The notes under the pieces were generated by a model. It was not told the origin of the DNA, made no database searches, and saw only the letters and a list, made by a program, of their open reading frames with translations. Shown piece after piece: positions 9,698 through 17,496 of a stretch of DNA of 64,000 nucleotides. Numbering within the stretch: the stretch's first letter is position 1; every line of letters begins with the position of its first letter. The DNA is from Bacteroidota bacterium (lineage in GTDB: Bacteria > Bacteroidota > Bacteroidia > Chitinophagales > Chitinophagaceae). The stretch lies in contig JAFAFR010000043.1 in the NCBI GenBank assembly GCA_023423405.1, forward strand, positions 620,001-684,000, written 5' to 3'. The translations under genes were made by a program, and so were the position numbers.

Positions 9698-10810
9698 ATG
9701 CAAAAGCAATTTGCCGATATCATTAAACTTATAAAACAGAGCAGGGCTACGGCTATAAAAGCCGCCAATACCGAGTTGGTAAATTTATACTGGAATGTGG
9801 GGGCATATATCAGTAAACGGCTTGCCAATGCCAGTTGGGGTGAAAAAACGATAGATGAACTGGCAGGATTTATTCAAAAAAGCAACCCGGAGTTGAAAGG
9901 ATTTAACCGCCGTGGTTTATACAGGATGGTGCAATTTTATGAAACCTATGCGGCTTCAGCGTTTGTAACACCGGCGGGGCACCAAACGCAAGAGGACAAG
10001 AGCTCCAAAATTGTGCCCGCAGTGCGGACACAATTGGAAAACGACAGCAAGGCTGTGCCCGCAGCGGGGGCACAATTGGAAACAAGCGATATAAGAAACA
10101 GTATTTTAGTTAAACTAAGCTGGACACACCACAGAACTATCTTTTCAAGATGCAAAACAGAAGAAGAGCGGGAGTTTTATATCAAAGCGAGTATAAAAGA
10201 AAATTACAGCAGCAGGGAGCTGGAAAGGCAAATTGACAGCGGCATTTTTGAAAGGGTAATGATAGGTAACCAAAAGCTCTCGCCGGTGTTGAGAGAAACT
10301 CACCCCAACATCATCAACAACTTTAAAGATAGTTATGTCTTTGAATTTCTAAACTTGCCTGACCCACACAGCGAAAGCGATTTGCAGAAAGGACTAATAC
10401 AGCAAATGAAAGCGTTTATCCTGGAGCTGGGAAAAGATTTTCTTTATATTGGCGAAGAGTATAAAGTACAAGTAGGCAATCGGGATTTCTACATTGATCT
10501 TTTGTTTTATCATCGTGGACTGCAGTGCCTTGTTGCATTTGAGTTAAAAAAAGAAAAGTTTGAACCGGAGCATTTGGGTAAAGTAAATTTTTACCTGGAA
10601 GTTCTGGACAGGGATGTAAAAAAAGAAAATGAAAACCCAAGCATTGGCGTTTTACTTTGCAAAGATAAAGACAGCGAAGTGGTTGAATATGCGTTGAGTC
10701 GCAGCCTTTCACCAACAATGGTTTCCGAATACAAAACACAATTGCCCGATAAGAAACTGCTGCAGCAAAAATTACACGAACTATTTGAAAATACCAGTGG
10801 AACAATGTAA
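9698..10810 (+). CDS. DUF1016/YhcG family PD-(D/E)XK nuclease
   Basis: Predicted nuclease of the YhcG family. Members are found alone and in defence or mobile contexts; their target is not established. The N-terminal helical DUF1016_N domain covers residues 1-85 (LYWNVGAYISKRL, FNRRGLYRMVQFYETY). The C-terminal domain carries the PD-(D/E)XK core: Asp267 in DFYIDLLFYHR and Glu282-x-Lys284 in FELKK. Residues 104-131 are an in-frame near-duplication (KIVPAVRTQLENDS then KAVPAAGAQLETSD), a low-complexity linker between the domains. The gene is clearly more AT-rich than its flanks, which suggests acquisition. Confidence 0.88.
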   Translation: MQKQFADIIKLIKQSRATAIKAANTELVNLYWNVGAYISKRLANASWGEKTIDELAGFIQKSNPELKGFNRRGLYRMVQFYETYAASAFVTPAGHQTQEDKSSKIVPAVRTQLENDSKAVPAAGAQLETSDIRNSILVKLSWTHHRTIFSRCKTEEEREFYIKASIKENYSSRELERQIDSGIFERVMIGNQKLSPVLRETHPNIINNFKDSYVFEFLNLPDPHSESDLQKGLIQQMKAFILELGKDFLYIGEEYKVQVGNRDFYIDLLFYHRGLQCLVAFELKKEKFEPEHLGKVNFYLEVLDRDVKKENENPSIGVLLCKDKDSEVVEYALSRSLSPTMVSEYKTQLPDKKLLQQKLHELFENTSGTM

Positions 10811-10857
10811 ACAGCAAATTCTCACCATTGTAGCCTCCCGTCAAAAACAAAAAGCCC

Positions 10858-11307
10858 ATGCTAACCATCAAACGCACCGATGCCACTGACCCTCACTTCC
10901 GGGAACTGGTAAAACTGCTGGATGCCGACCTGGCCATCCGCGATGGCGACGACCATGCTTTTTACAACGCAATCAACCAGGCGGCCGACCTGCGTCACAC
11001 CATCGTGGCTTACAGCGATGGCGTGGCCGTGGCCTGCGGCGCCCTGAAAGTTTTTGAAGACGGCGTAATGGAGATCAAACGCATGTACGTGCTGCCCTCC
11101 CACCGCCGGCAGGGCATTGCGCGGCAGGTGCTGGAAGCAGTGGAAGCCTGGGCCCGCGAACTGAACCAAAAAGCCTGCGTGCTGGAAACCGGCAGAAACC
11201 AGCCCGAGGCCATTGCACTGTATCGCCGTTCGGGCTATGCGCAAACCCCCAACTATGGCAAATACGCGGGCGTGGAAAACAGCCTCTGCTTCCGCAAAGA
11301 ACTTTGA
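10858..11307 (+). CDS. GNAT family N-acetyltransferase
   Basis: Predicted acetyl-CoA dependent N-acetyltransferase of unknown substrate, 149 residues, one GNAT domain. The acetyl-CoA loop is seen at MYVLPSHRRQGIARQVL (R-R-Q-G-I-A), followed by ACVLETGRNQPEAIALYRRSGY, the usual beta6-alpha4 block. ACGALKVFEDGVMEIKRMYV supplies the beta4 strand. It sits 47 bp after the nuclease gene and is followed by a strong intrinsic terminator. Its GC-rich composition matches the host. Confidence 0.9.
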   Translation: MLTIKRTDATDPHFRELVKLLDADLAIRDGDDHAFYNAINQAADLRHTIVAYSDGVAVACGALKVFEDGVMEIKRMYVLPSHRRQGIARQVLEAVEAWARELNQKACVLETGRNQPEAIALYRRSGYAQTPNYGKYAGVENSLCFRKEL

Positions 11308-11337
11308 TTTCGGCTAACTATTGTCGTTAGCCCGCGG

Positions 11338-11366
11338 CCTCCCGGTAGTTACCGGGAGGTTTTTTT
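11338..11366 (+). terminator. Intrinsic terminator after the GNAT gene
   Basis: Perfect 10-bp arms CCTCCCGGTA and TACCGGGAGG (11338-11347 and 11350-11359) separated by GT, followed directly by seven T. It ends the transcript of the acetyltransferase gene. Confidence 0.93.
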
Positions 11367-11478
11367 ATGCGTCCTCTTTCTCCCGTCGCCCCCCTTTCTG
11401 AACGGAACTGGCAGTAAATGCCGGCCCGGCCCCGGGCTGCCAACAGGCTCTGATAATGTTGTGAATATGCAATTAAAG

Positions 11479-11544
11479 ACGTAGGATAAACGTAGGAATA
11501 ACGTAAGATACACGTAAGATAATCGCAAAATATACGTAAGATTA
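11479..11544 (+). repeat. Tandem array of an 11-bp repeat (ACGTARGATAM) upstream of a small gene
   Basis: Copies of ACGTAGGA/ACGTAAGA begin at 11479, 11490, 11501, 11512 and 11534. A degenerate copy at 11523 keeps the register, so the spacing is exactly 11 bp throughout, about one DNA helical turn. The array ends 25 bp before a TATCTTTG -7 element, which places it where an upstream activator or repressor would bind on one face of the helix. Confidence 0.7.
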
Positions 11545-11569
11545 ATATATGAATCTGCAATAAACACCT

Positions 11570-11577
11570 TATCTTTG
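11570..11577 (+). promoter_or_regulatory. -7 element TATCTTTG for the 104-aa gene
   Basis: TATCTTTG matches TAnnTTTG and lies 22 bp before the start codon. The -33 position has no TTTG, so initiation may need the factor that binds the 11-bp repeat array just upstream. Confidence 0.5.
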
Positions 11578-11599
11578 CCATACCCATAAATGGAGAAAC

Positions 11600-11914
11600 A
11601 TGGCCAAAGGGAACAATATCATCACAAAGGGGCTGGCCGGAAGCATCGGCAAACAGATCGTTTTCCGCACCCGGAACGGGAAAACATTTGCCAGCAAATA
11701 CCCCGATATGTCGAAAGTGAAACCCAGCAAGGAGCAACTCAAATACAAGTCGGCTTTCAGTGAAGCGGTCGAATTTGCACAGTCCGTCATCCGCGACCCG
11801 AAAAAGAAAGCAGCCTATAAAGTGAAAAAAGGCGCCTCGGTGTACCATACGGCTATCCGCGATTACATGCGCGGGCAGGCAACACAAAAAGTCGCACAGA
11901 AAGCGTCCAAATAA
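11600..11914 (+). CDS. Small conserved basic protein of unknown function
   Basis: A 104-residue protein that I recognise only as a type of small conserved Bacteroidota protein. It has no signal peptide or membrane segment and is strongly basic (many Lys/Arg, few acidic residues). It begins MAKGNNIITKGLAGSIGKQIVFRT, is glycine-containing at the N-terminus, and has a central helix around SKEQLKYKSAFSEAVEFA. A nucleic-acid binding role would fit the charge but is inference. It has its own promoter with an 11-bp repeat array and its own terminator, so it is a single-gene unit. Confidence 0.75.
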   Translation: MAKGNNIITKGLAGSIGKQIVFRTRNGKTFASKYPDMSKVKPSKEQLKYKSAFSEAVEFAQSVIRDPKKKAAYKVKKGASVYHTAIRDYMRGQATQKVAQKASK

Positions 11915-11941
11915 CCGAAACCGGAACCCCCATATAAACAC

Positions 11942-11975
11942 AAAGGCCGCCTGCAAATGCAGACGGCCTTTATTT
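11942..11975 (+). terminator. Intrinsic terminator (bidirectional shape)
   Basis: Arms AAAGGCCGCCTGCA and TGCAGACGGCCTTT (11942-11955 and 11958-11971) pair with one mismatch around a 2-nt loop, followed by a T-rich tail. It lies 27 bp after the stop of the 104-aa gene. Confidence 0.85.
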
Positions 11976-12124
11976 ATTTATGCCGGATTGAATCCGTATT
12001 TTTAGCGCTACCGGCAGGCCGGCTTCCGCCCATCCATAAAAGCACTCAAACGTTTGCTGGGAAAAATATCGCTATTCTTTTTATAATTATGCATTACAAA
12101 AGGTTTAAAACTGTCACTATTCAA

Positions 12125-12132
12125 TAATTTTG
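12125..12132 (+). promoter_or_regulatory. -7 element TAATTTTG for nagB
   Basis: TAATTTTG fits TAnnTTTG. The region about 20 bp upstream has GGTTTAAAA, a weak -33 match. The start codon of nagB is 26 bp downstream. Confidence 0.5.
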
Positions 12133-12158
12133 CACACGCAACCAAAACCAGATAGCCC

Positions 12159-14066
12159 ATGAGCATGGTAGACTCCTTCGAAAAAGTTCCCGTTAAGATT
12201 TTTGACAACCTGAAACTCGGATCTGTTTTTATTGCCCGGGAGATCGCCGCAGCGATCCGGCAAAAACAGGCTGAAGGCAAAGCCTGCGTACTGGGACTGG
12301 CCACCGGTTCTTCGCCCAAAACCGTGTATGCTGAGCTGGTGCGGCTGCATCGCGAGGAAGGGCTGAGTTTCGCCAACGTGATCAGCTTCAACCTTGATGA
12401 ATATTTTCCCATTGATAACGATGCGCTCCAGAGCTACAACCGGTACATGCGTGAGCACCTCTTTAATCATGTAGACATCAATCCCGCCAATATTCATATT
12501 CCCAACGGCGAATGGCCGAAGGATGCGATCAAAAAATTCTGTGCCGAATACGAGAACCTGATTGAGCAGGCAGGCGGTATCGATATCCAGATCCTCGGCA
12601 TCGGCAACAACGGCCATATCGGTTTCAACGAGCCGGGCTCCAGCCGTTTCAGCCGTACCCGTGTGACCACGCTGGATAATTCCACCCGCATTGCCAATGC
12701 CTACGAGTTCGCTAATATTTCGCAGGTGCCCCGCCTGGCGGTAACCATGGGCATTGACACCATCATGCGGGCGCGTAAAATTTACCTGATGGCCTGGGGT
12801 CCCATGAAGGCCCCGGTTGTGCAGAAAGCCGCAGAAGAGCACGTAACCGAGCAGATCCCTGCCTCCCTCCTGCAACAACACAACGACGCCACTTTTATAC
12901 TGGATGAGATGGCTGCTGCCGAGCTCACCCGTTTCCGTTCGCCCTGGCTTACGGGCGACATTGAATGGACGCCCTACATGATCAAAAAAGCCGTGGTGAA
13001 CATGGCGCTGAAACTGGGCAAACCCGTACTTGGACTCACCAACAGCGATTACAACGACCATGGCCTCGGCGAATTGCTGGTGGAAAAAGGCGATGCCTAC
13101 GAGATCAACCTGCAGGTGTTTTACATGCTGCGCGACAGCATCACCGGCTGGCCCGGCGGCAAGCCCAACGCCGTGATCCCCAACCACCCGGAGCGGTCCC
13201 TGCCCTATCCCAAACGCTGTGTCATTTTTTCGCCCCACCCCGATGACGACATCATCAGCATGGGTGGCACTTTCATGCGCCTGCACGACCAGGGGCACGA
13301 TGTGCATGTGGCTTACCAGACCAGCGGCAATATTGCGGTGACCGACGAATTCGTAACCCGCTTCATTGATTTTGCCGTGGGCTTTGAAGAGATCGCGGGG
13401 ATCGATTCCACCAAAAGCCGCGAGATACTTGCCGATGCGCAGCAGTTCCTGAAACATAAAAAACCGAGTTCCAGCGATACGACGCAGATCAGGGCCATCA
13501 AGGGACTCATCCGCCGGGGTGAAGCGAAAGCCACTTGCCGCTATGTGGGTATCAAGGATACAAACGTACACTTCCAGAACCTGCCTTTTTATGAAACAGG
13601 GCGCGTGGAGAAAAAGCCGATGGGTGAAGAAGACGTAGTACTCACCATGGCCCTGCTGCGGGAGATCAAACCCCAGCAGATCTTTGCCGCCGGTGACCTG
13701 GCCGATCCGCATGGCACCCACAAGGTTTGCCTGGATATCATTTTTGAATCCATGCGCCGGTTGAAAGCGGCGGGCGACGAATGGGTGAAGGATTGCTGGG
13801 TATGGCTCTACAAGGGCGCCTGGCAGGAATGGAATATCGAGGAAATTGAAATGGCCATACCAATGAGTCCGGGCCAGGTGATGAAGAAGCGTTTCGGCAT
13901 TTTCATCCACCAGTCGCAGAAAGACATGGTGCCTTTCCAGGGATCCGACTCACGTGAGTTCTGGCAGCGGGCGGAGGACCGGAACAGCCATACCGCCAAG
14001 CTCTATGCGCAACTGGGGCTGACCCAGTATGCCGCGATGGAAGCCTTTGTGCGCTGGCATTATTAA
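12159..14066 (+). CDS. nagB: Glucosamine-6-phosphate deaminase fused to a PIG-L/LmbE deacetylase-like domain
   Basis: The N-terminal ~300 residues are NagB, which converts glucosamine 6-phosphate to fructose 6-phosphate and ammonia. Motifs are LATGSSP (47-53), FNLDEYF with Asp80-Glu81, and GIGNNGHIGFNEPGS with His153 and Glu158. The C-terminal half starts at about 352 with FSPHPDDDIISMGG, whose His360-Pro-Asp362-Asp363 is the zinc signature of PIG-L/LmbE de-N-acetylases, and continues with DPHGTHKVC. This long two-domain form is known in Bacteroidota. A GlcNAc-6-P deacetylase activity for the second domain would put two steps of amino-sugar use in one polypeptide, but that is inference. It fits the GH20 enzyme nearby. 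Confidence 0.93.
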   Translation: MSMVDSFEKVPVKIFDNLKLGSVFIAREIAAAIRQKQAEGKACVLGLATGSSPKTVYAELVRLHREEGLSFANVISFNLDEYFPIDNDALQSYNRYMREHLFNHVDINPANIHIPNGEWPKDAIKKFCAEYENLIEQAGGIDIQILGIGNNGHIGFNEPGSSRFSRTRVTTLDNSTRIANAYEFANISQVPRLAVTMGIDTIMRARKIYLMAWGPMKAPVVQKAAEEHVTEQIPASLLQQHNDATFILDEMAAAELTRFRSPWLTGDIEWTPYMIKKAVVNMALKLGKPVLGLTNSDYNDHGLGELLVEKGDAYEINLQVFYMLRDSITGWPGGKPNAVIPNHPERSLPYPKRCVIFSPHPDDDIISMGGTFMRLHDQGHDVHVAYQTSGNIAVTDEFVTRFIDFAVGFEEIAGIDSTKSREILADAQQFLKHKKPSSSDTTQIRAIKGLIRRGEAKATCRYVGIKDTNVHFQNLPFYETGRVEKKPMGEEDVVLTMALLREIKPQQIFAAGDLADPHGTHKVCLDIIFESMRRLKAAGDEWVKDCWVWLYKGAWQEWNIEEIEMAIPMSPGQVMKKRFGIFIHQSQKDMVPFQGSDSREFWQRAEDRNSHTAKLYAQLGLTQYAAMEAFVRWHY

Positions 14067-14120
14067 AGGGGCTTTGCGGGCAAAAAGACTGCCGGAAAAG
14101 CCACCGGAAAGCAAAATTTC

Positions 14121-14153
14121 TTTGTGCGTCAATAATATTTTTCATTATCTTTG
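14121..14153 (+). promoter_or_regulatory. Promoter of tRNA-Arg
   Basis: TTTG at 14121-14124 and TATCTTTG at 14146-14153, spaced 21 bp, fit the Bacteroidota -33/-7 consensus. The tRNA begins 18 bp downstream. Confidence 0.75.
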
Positions 14154-14171
14154 CACTCCCTTAACGGGAAT

Positions 14172-14245
14172 GGCTCCGTAGCTCAACTGAATAGAGCATC
14201 TGACTACGGATCAGAAGGTTTCAGGTTTGAATCCTGACGGAGTCA
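14172..14245 (+). tRNA. tRNA-Arg (anticodon ACG)
   Basis: The 74-nt cloverleaf has acceptor GGCTCCG paired with CGGAGTC (one G-U), D arm AGCTC...GAGC, anticodon stem TCTGA/TCAGA with loop CTACGGA (anticodon ACG, U33 present), and a T arm with loop TTTGAAT. The discriminator is A14245 and CCA is not encoded. The ACG anticodon is read as ICG after TadA deamination. It has its own promoter and terminator. Confidence 0.96.
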
Positions 14246-14246
14246 C

Positions 14247-14281
14247 AAAAAAAGAGCAGCAATATTGCTGCTCTTTTTTTT
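14247..14281 (+). terminator. Intrinsic terminator of tRNA-Arg
   Basis: A perfect hairpin with arms AAAGAGCAGCAA and TTGCTGCTCTTT is flanked by A and T runs, directly after the tRNA. The symmetric A/T tracts let it also stop transcription from the opposite side. Confidence 0.92.
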
Positions 14282-14332
14282 ACCGTTAGTGCATAACACG
14301 AAGGCTGTTGTAAAAACCATTTCATTCATTGC

Positions 14333-16627
14333 TCAGGGATTCGGTTCGGTAGCGGACTCCGTTTTTATTCCTGCCAGTTGCAGTATTTTTTTCCTTTCGC
14401 CCACAATCCAGACAATATCGCCCCATTCCAGTTTGAGGCTGGAATCGGGATTCAGTATTCTTTCATTGCCTCTTTCGACGCCAATCACAATGCCGTTCGT
14501 TCGCTCCCGCAAACCCGAGGTACGCAGGTCGAGGCCTTTCAACTTGGTGTGTTCGTCGACCATGATCTTCTGGAGTGTAATATCTGAAACATCGGCTGCG
14601 TCCTCTCCGTTAGTTTCAACGGCATCAAACATGGGTTTGAAATCCTGTACCTGTGCGTCGGTGGCGATAATTCCCACCAGGTCGGCCGGCATCAGTACGG
14701 CGCCACGGCCAGGCGCTTTGATCACCCGGTCGCCGCGCTTGATGTAAACAATATTGATACCGAATTTCTCCCGCCAGGCAAGGTCCAGCAAGGTTCTACC
14801 GACATACCCCGCATTGGGATTCACTTTCATTTCAACGATATGCGCGTCCCAGGGTTCCAGATTGGCCTGGATCTCCGCATTTTTGTCCAGGATATTAACG
14901 GAAGCAGCGTCTTTGTCGGCCGTTTCCCTGGCATTCAGATTGATCAGGAACCTCGACTCGATCCGGTTGTACACTTTTTGAATTCTCCTGGAAAAAATAA
15001 ACAATATCAGCAGGGCCAGGGCCACCACCAATGGGATGGCAAGAAAACCGGGGGTCACTTTCTGCACCCAGAAAATCAGGAAGGTCAGTCCCAGTACCAT
15101 CCGGCCGACTTCTATGGCCAGCAAGGGTCCCCTGTTGTATTTTCTATCGAGCCAAAGTTGTTTATAGGTCTGTTTATTGGGCCGTTGCGCAATGAGCGCC
15201 CATAAAAAGGGCGCGGCAAGACCGAGTGAAACAACCAGCACAATAGCAGCCCTTGCTGTTTCATTCGGTACACTTCTTACCACCAGCGGGATCAGAAAAT
15301 TCAGGGAGAGCAGAACGATCGCCAATAAAATAACGCCGTTTGTCAGCACTATTTTCAGGTAGGATCGCAATACCAGCTTCCAGTCGCTTTCCGCCTGCAG
15401 GCTCTGGGTGCCTACGGAATAATTGTTCAGGCGCGTAACCCATTTCTGTGGAAGCCGTTTGGCGATGAACTGATAAAACGGTTCGGAATACTTAATAAAA
15501 TACGGCGTGGTAAACGTGGTTATGGCGGAAGCGCCTACGGCAACGGGGAAAAGAAAATCGGATATGACGCCCAACGAAAGTCCAAGCGTGGCGACGATAA
15601 AAGCGAACTCCCCGATTTGCGCCATGCTCATTCCTACCTGGACCGACTGCTTCAGGGGTTGTCCCGATAACAGGGCGCCAAGCGTTGTGCTGAATAACTT
15701 TCCAAAGATGGTGAGCAGCGTCACCCACATGATCGGCACGGCATACTGGACCATGGCGTTCGGATCGATCATCATCCCCACCGATACAAAAAACACAGCG
15801 CCGAAAAGATCCTTCACCGGCTTCACCACATGCTCCACTTTTTCTGCTGCGGTGGTTTCTGCAATAATCGATCCCATCACGAAGGCGCCCAGTTCTGCCG
15901 AAAAACCAACCTGGGTAGCCAGCACCACCATTCCCAGGCAGAGGCCCAGCGAGAGGACCAGCAATGTTTCTTCATCCATCAGCTTTTTTGCCTTTCGCAG
16001 GAAGGTGGGTAATAAAAAGATTCCTGCTATGAACCAGATGGCCAGGAAGAACAGCAGTTTCAACACGGTAAACAGCATTTCGTTTCCTTCAAACTGCCGG
16101 GTAACCGACAAGGTGGAAAGCAACACCATCAGCAAAATCACCACGATGTCTTCCACGATCAGCACACCGAATACGATCCGGGCAAACTGTTTTGTTTTTA
16201 CGCCCAGTTCGTCGAAAGCTCTTAAGATGATGGTGGTGGAAGAACTGGCGAGCATACCACCGAGAAAAAGGCTGTCCATGGTTGTCCAGCCCAGCATTTT
16301 ACCCAAAAAATAACCGCTGATGGTTATGAAAATAATTTCAACCAGGGCGGTGATGGAAGCTGCTCCCCCCACGCGGATCAGTTTCTTGAAACTGAACTCA
16401 AGTCCGAGGCTGAAGAGAAGAATGATGACACCGATCTCGGCAAAGGTTTCGATGTTCTCGCGGTCTGCGACGGTAGGGGTAATATGAAAATACGGGCCTA
16501 CCAAAAATCCGGCGATGATGTATCCCAGTACCAGCGGCTGTTTGATTCTCCGGAACAGCAGGGTTGTTAATGCCCCGGCTATAAGTATTAATCCCAGATC
16601 TTCGATCAGTTTCGGCAAATGACTCAC
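14333..16627 (-). CDS. CPA2 family cation:proton antiporter with two C-terminal TrkA_C domains
   Basis: An inner-membrane KefB/CPA2-type antiporter, predicted to exchange K+ or Na+ for H+. About 12-13 hydrophobic segments fill the first ~400 residues, starting LPKLIEDLGLILIAGALTTLLF and including QPLVLGYIIAGFLVGP, LLFSLGLEFS and GFSAELGAFVMGSIIAET. A few more membrane segments follow. Two TrkA_C (RCK_C) ligand-sensing domains lie at the end (IVEMKVNPNAGYVGRTL ... and LDLRTSGLRERTNGIVIGV ... GDIVWIVGERKKI). There is no NAD-binding TrkA_N domain. I chose the GTG at 16627 (V-S-H-L-P-K), where homologues begin. A TTG at 16645 would add six residues. Confidence 0.9.
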   Translation of the reverse strand: MSHLPKLIEDLGLILIAGALTTLLFRRIKQPLVLGYIIAGFLVGPYFHITPTVADRENIETFAEIGVIILLFSLGLEFSFKKLIRVGGAASITALVEIIFITISGYFLGKMLGWTTMDSLFLGGMLASSSTTIILRAFDELGVKTKQFARIVFGVLIVEDIVVILLMVLLSTLSVTRQFEGNEMLFTVLKLLFFLAIWFIAGIFLLPTFLRKAKKLMDEETLLVLSLGLCLGMVVLATQVGFSAELGAFVMGSIIAETTAAEKVEHVVKPVKDLFGAVFFVSVGMMIDPNAMVQYAVPIMWVTLLTIFGKLFSTTLGALLSGQPLKQSVQVGMSMAQIGEFAFIVATLGLSLGVISDFLFPVAVGASAITTFTTPYFIKYSEPFYQFIAKRLPQKWVTRLNNYSVGTQSLQAESDWKLVLRSYLKIVLTNGVILLAIVLLSLNFLIPLVVRSVPNETARAAIVLVVSLGLAAPFLWALIAQRPNKQTYKQLWLDRKYNRGPLLAIEVGRMVLGLTFLIFWVQKVTPGFLAIPLVVALALLILFIFSRRIQKVYNRIESRFLINLNARETADKDAASVNILDKNAEIQANLEPWDAHIVEMKVNPNAGYVGRTLLDLAWREKFGINIVYIKRGDRVIKAPGRGAVLMPADLVGIIATDAQVQDFKPMFDAVETNGEDAADVSDITLQKIMVDEHTKLKGLDLRTSGLRERTNGIVIGVERGNERILNPDSSLKLEWGDIVWIVGERKKILQLAGIKTESATEPNP

Positions 16628-16701
16628 TCGCTTGATTTTAAGCAAATTAAGAAAAAAAACCGAGCGGCATTTCGGGCCTTGGAACGCTGCAGGAACCGAT
16701 T

Positions 16702-16992
16702 ATGGGCCGGAATAACCGCCGGAAGAGCAGTTGGCGGCCCTCTCCGTTTTTAGAAACTATATTGAAAAAGAAAAAAATCGTGGCGGCTTCCCTAATGGAC
16801 AAAAATTTCATCAACAGCACCCTGACGCTTTGGAAAGACACCGTAAGGAACAAAGAGGTAAACGGAATTCCTCTCCGGACAGAAGCCTGTAAAAAGCTGT
16901 TCAGTCTTTTTCAAACAGGCGACTATTATAGTCCGGGTATAAATGCAGTCCTGTGGGCGATGCGTACAGGATCAGATTATCGCGGTCGTTAA
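16702..16992 (+). CDS. Doubtful small ORF in the intergenic gap before the toxin-antitoxin pair
   Basis: A 96-codon frame occupying much of the 16646-17099 gap. The N-terminal third is very basic and unlike a folded protein. A better start could be the ATG at 16795 (MDKNFINST), giving 65 residues with LRTEACKKLFSLFQTGDYY. I recognise no family and see no promoter close to it. It may be a decayed gene remnant. The rest of the gap holds only the AT-rich promoter of the next operon. Confidence 0.25.
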   Translation: MGRNNRRKSSWRPSPFLETILKKKKIVAASLMDKNFINSTLTLWKDTVRNKEVNGIPLRTEACKKLFSLFQTGDYYSPGINAVLWAMRTGSDYRGR

Positions 16993-17062
16993 TCCGGAGC
17001 TTGCGAATCATCAAAACATTGTTGTAAAACCTTATAATTTATATATTTTTACAACTTTAAAG

Positions 17063-17091
17063 TTGTTTTTATAAAACACTTCCTATATTTG
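17063..17091 (+). promoter_or_regulatory. Promoter of the toxin-antitoxin operon
   Basis: TTG at 17063-17065 and TATATTTG at 17084-17091, with 18 bp between, fit the Bacteroidota consensus. The -7 element overlaps a GTG that could be mistaken for the toxin start. An imperfect dyad around ACAACTTTAAAGTTGT (17051-17066) overlaps the -33 element and is a good autoregulation site. Confidence 0.7.
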
Positions 17092-17099
17092 TGATTCCA

Positions 17100-17450
17100 A
17101 TGGCTGGTGCGGTTGAGATACAAGCATTTTTACAGGATTTTCATATTAAAATGAATATCTGGGGTATCATCTTCAGAGACGACCGGGGTAAAAACACGCA
17201 AACCCTTCTCACCCTTGAAATCACCCGGCAGCACAGGAATGAAATATTGAAAAACCTGACGGTGGGTGATTATGCAGAAGGGCCCCTGCCCGAAAAATTG
17301 CATGGTGGCGCCAATATGTGGATATTCGGAAAGCAGGTGAAGGGAAAAGAGATCTATATAAAAATAACGATGGGAATAGAAAGTGCGCAGGTGTTATGCA
17401 TTTCGTTCCACATAGCGGAACGTCCGCTAAACTACCCCTGCCGGCCTTAG
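17100..17450 (+). CDS. Probable type II toxin, MqsR/RelE-like fold
   Basis: A 116-residue protein beginning MAGAVEIQAFLQDF. The C-terminal half (GGANMWIFGKQVKGKEIYIKITMGI ... VLCISFHIAERP, shown here in parts) resembles the MqsR/RelE pattern of a Trp strand, a YLKI-like strand and a final VLxxSFH strand. MqsR-type toxins are ribosome-independent mRNA interferases. The match is remembered, not computed. It precedes an MqsA-like antitoxin by 46 bp, which is the toxin-first order known for mqsRA. The ATG at 17100 is preferred because the upstream GTG sits inside the -7 element. Confidence 0.65.
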   Translation: MAGAVEIQAFLQDFHIKMNIWGIIFRDDRGKNTQTLLTLEITRQHRNEILKNLTVGDYAEGPLPEKLHGGANMWIFGKQVKGKEIYIKITMGIESAQVLCISFHIAERPLNYPCRP

Positions 17451-17496
17451 AAAGGCAATGGCTTCAGGCCTTGGACACCCTTTAAATTGCAGAACC

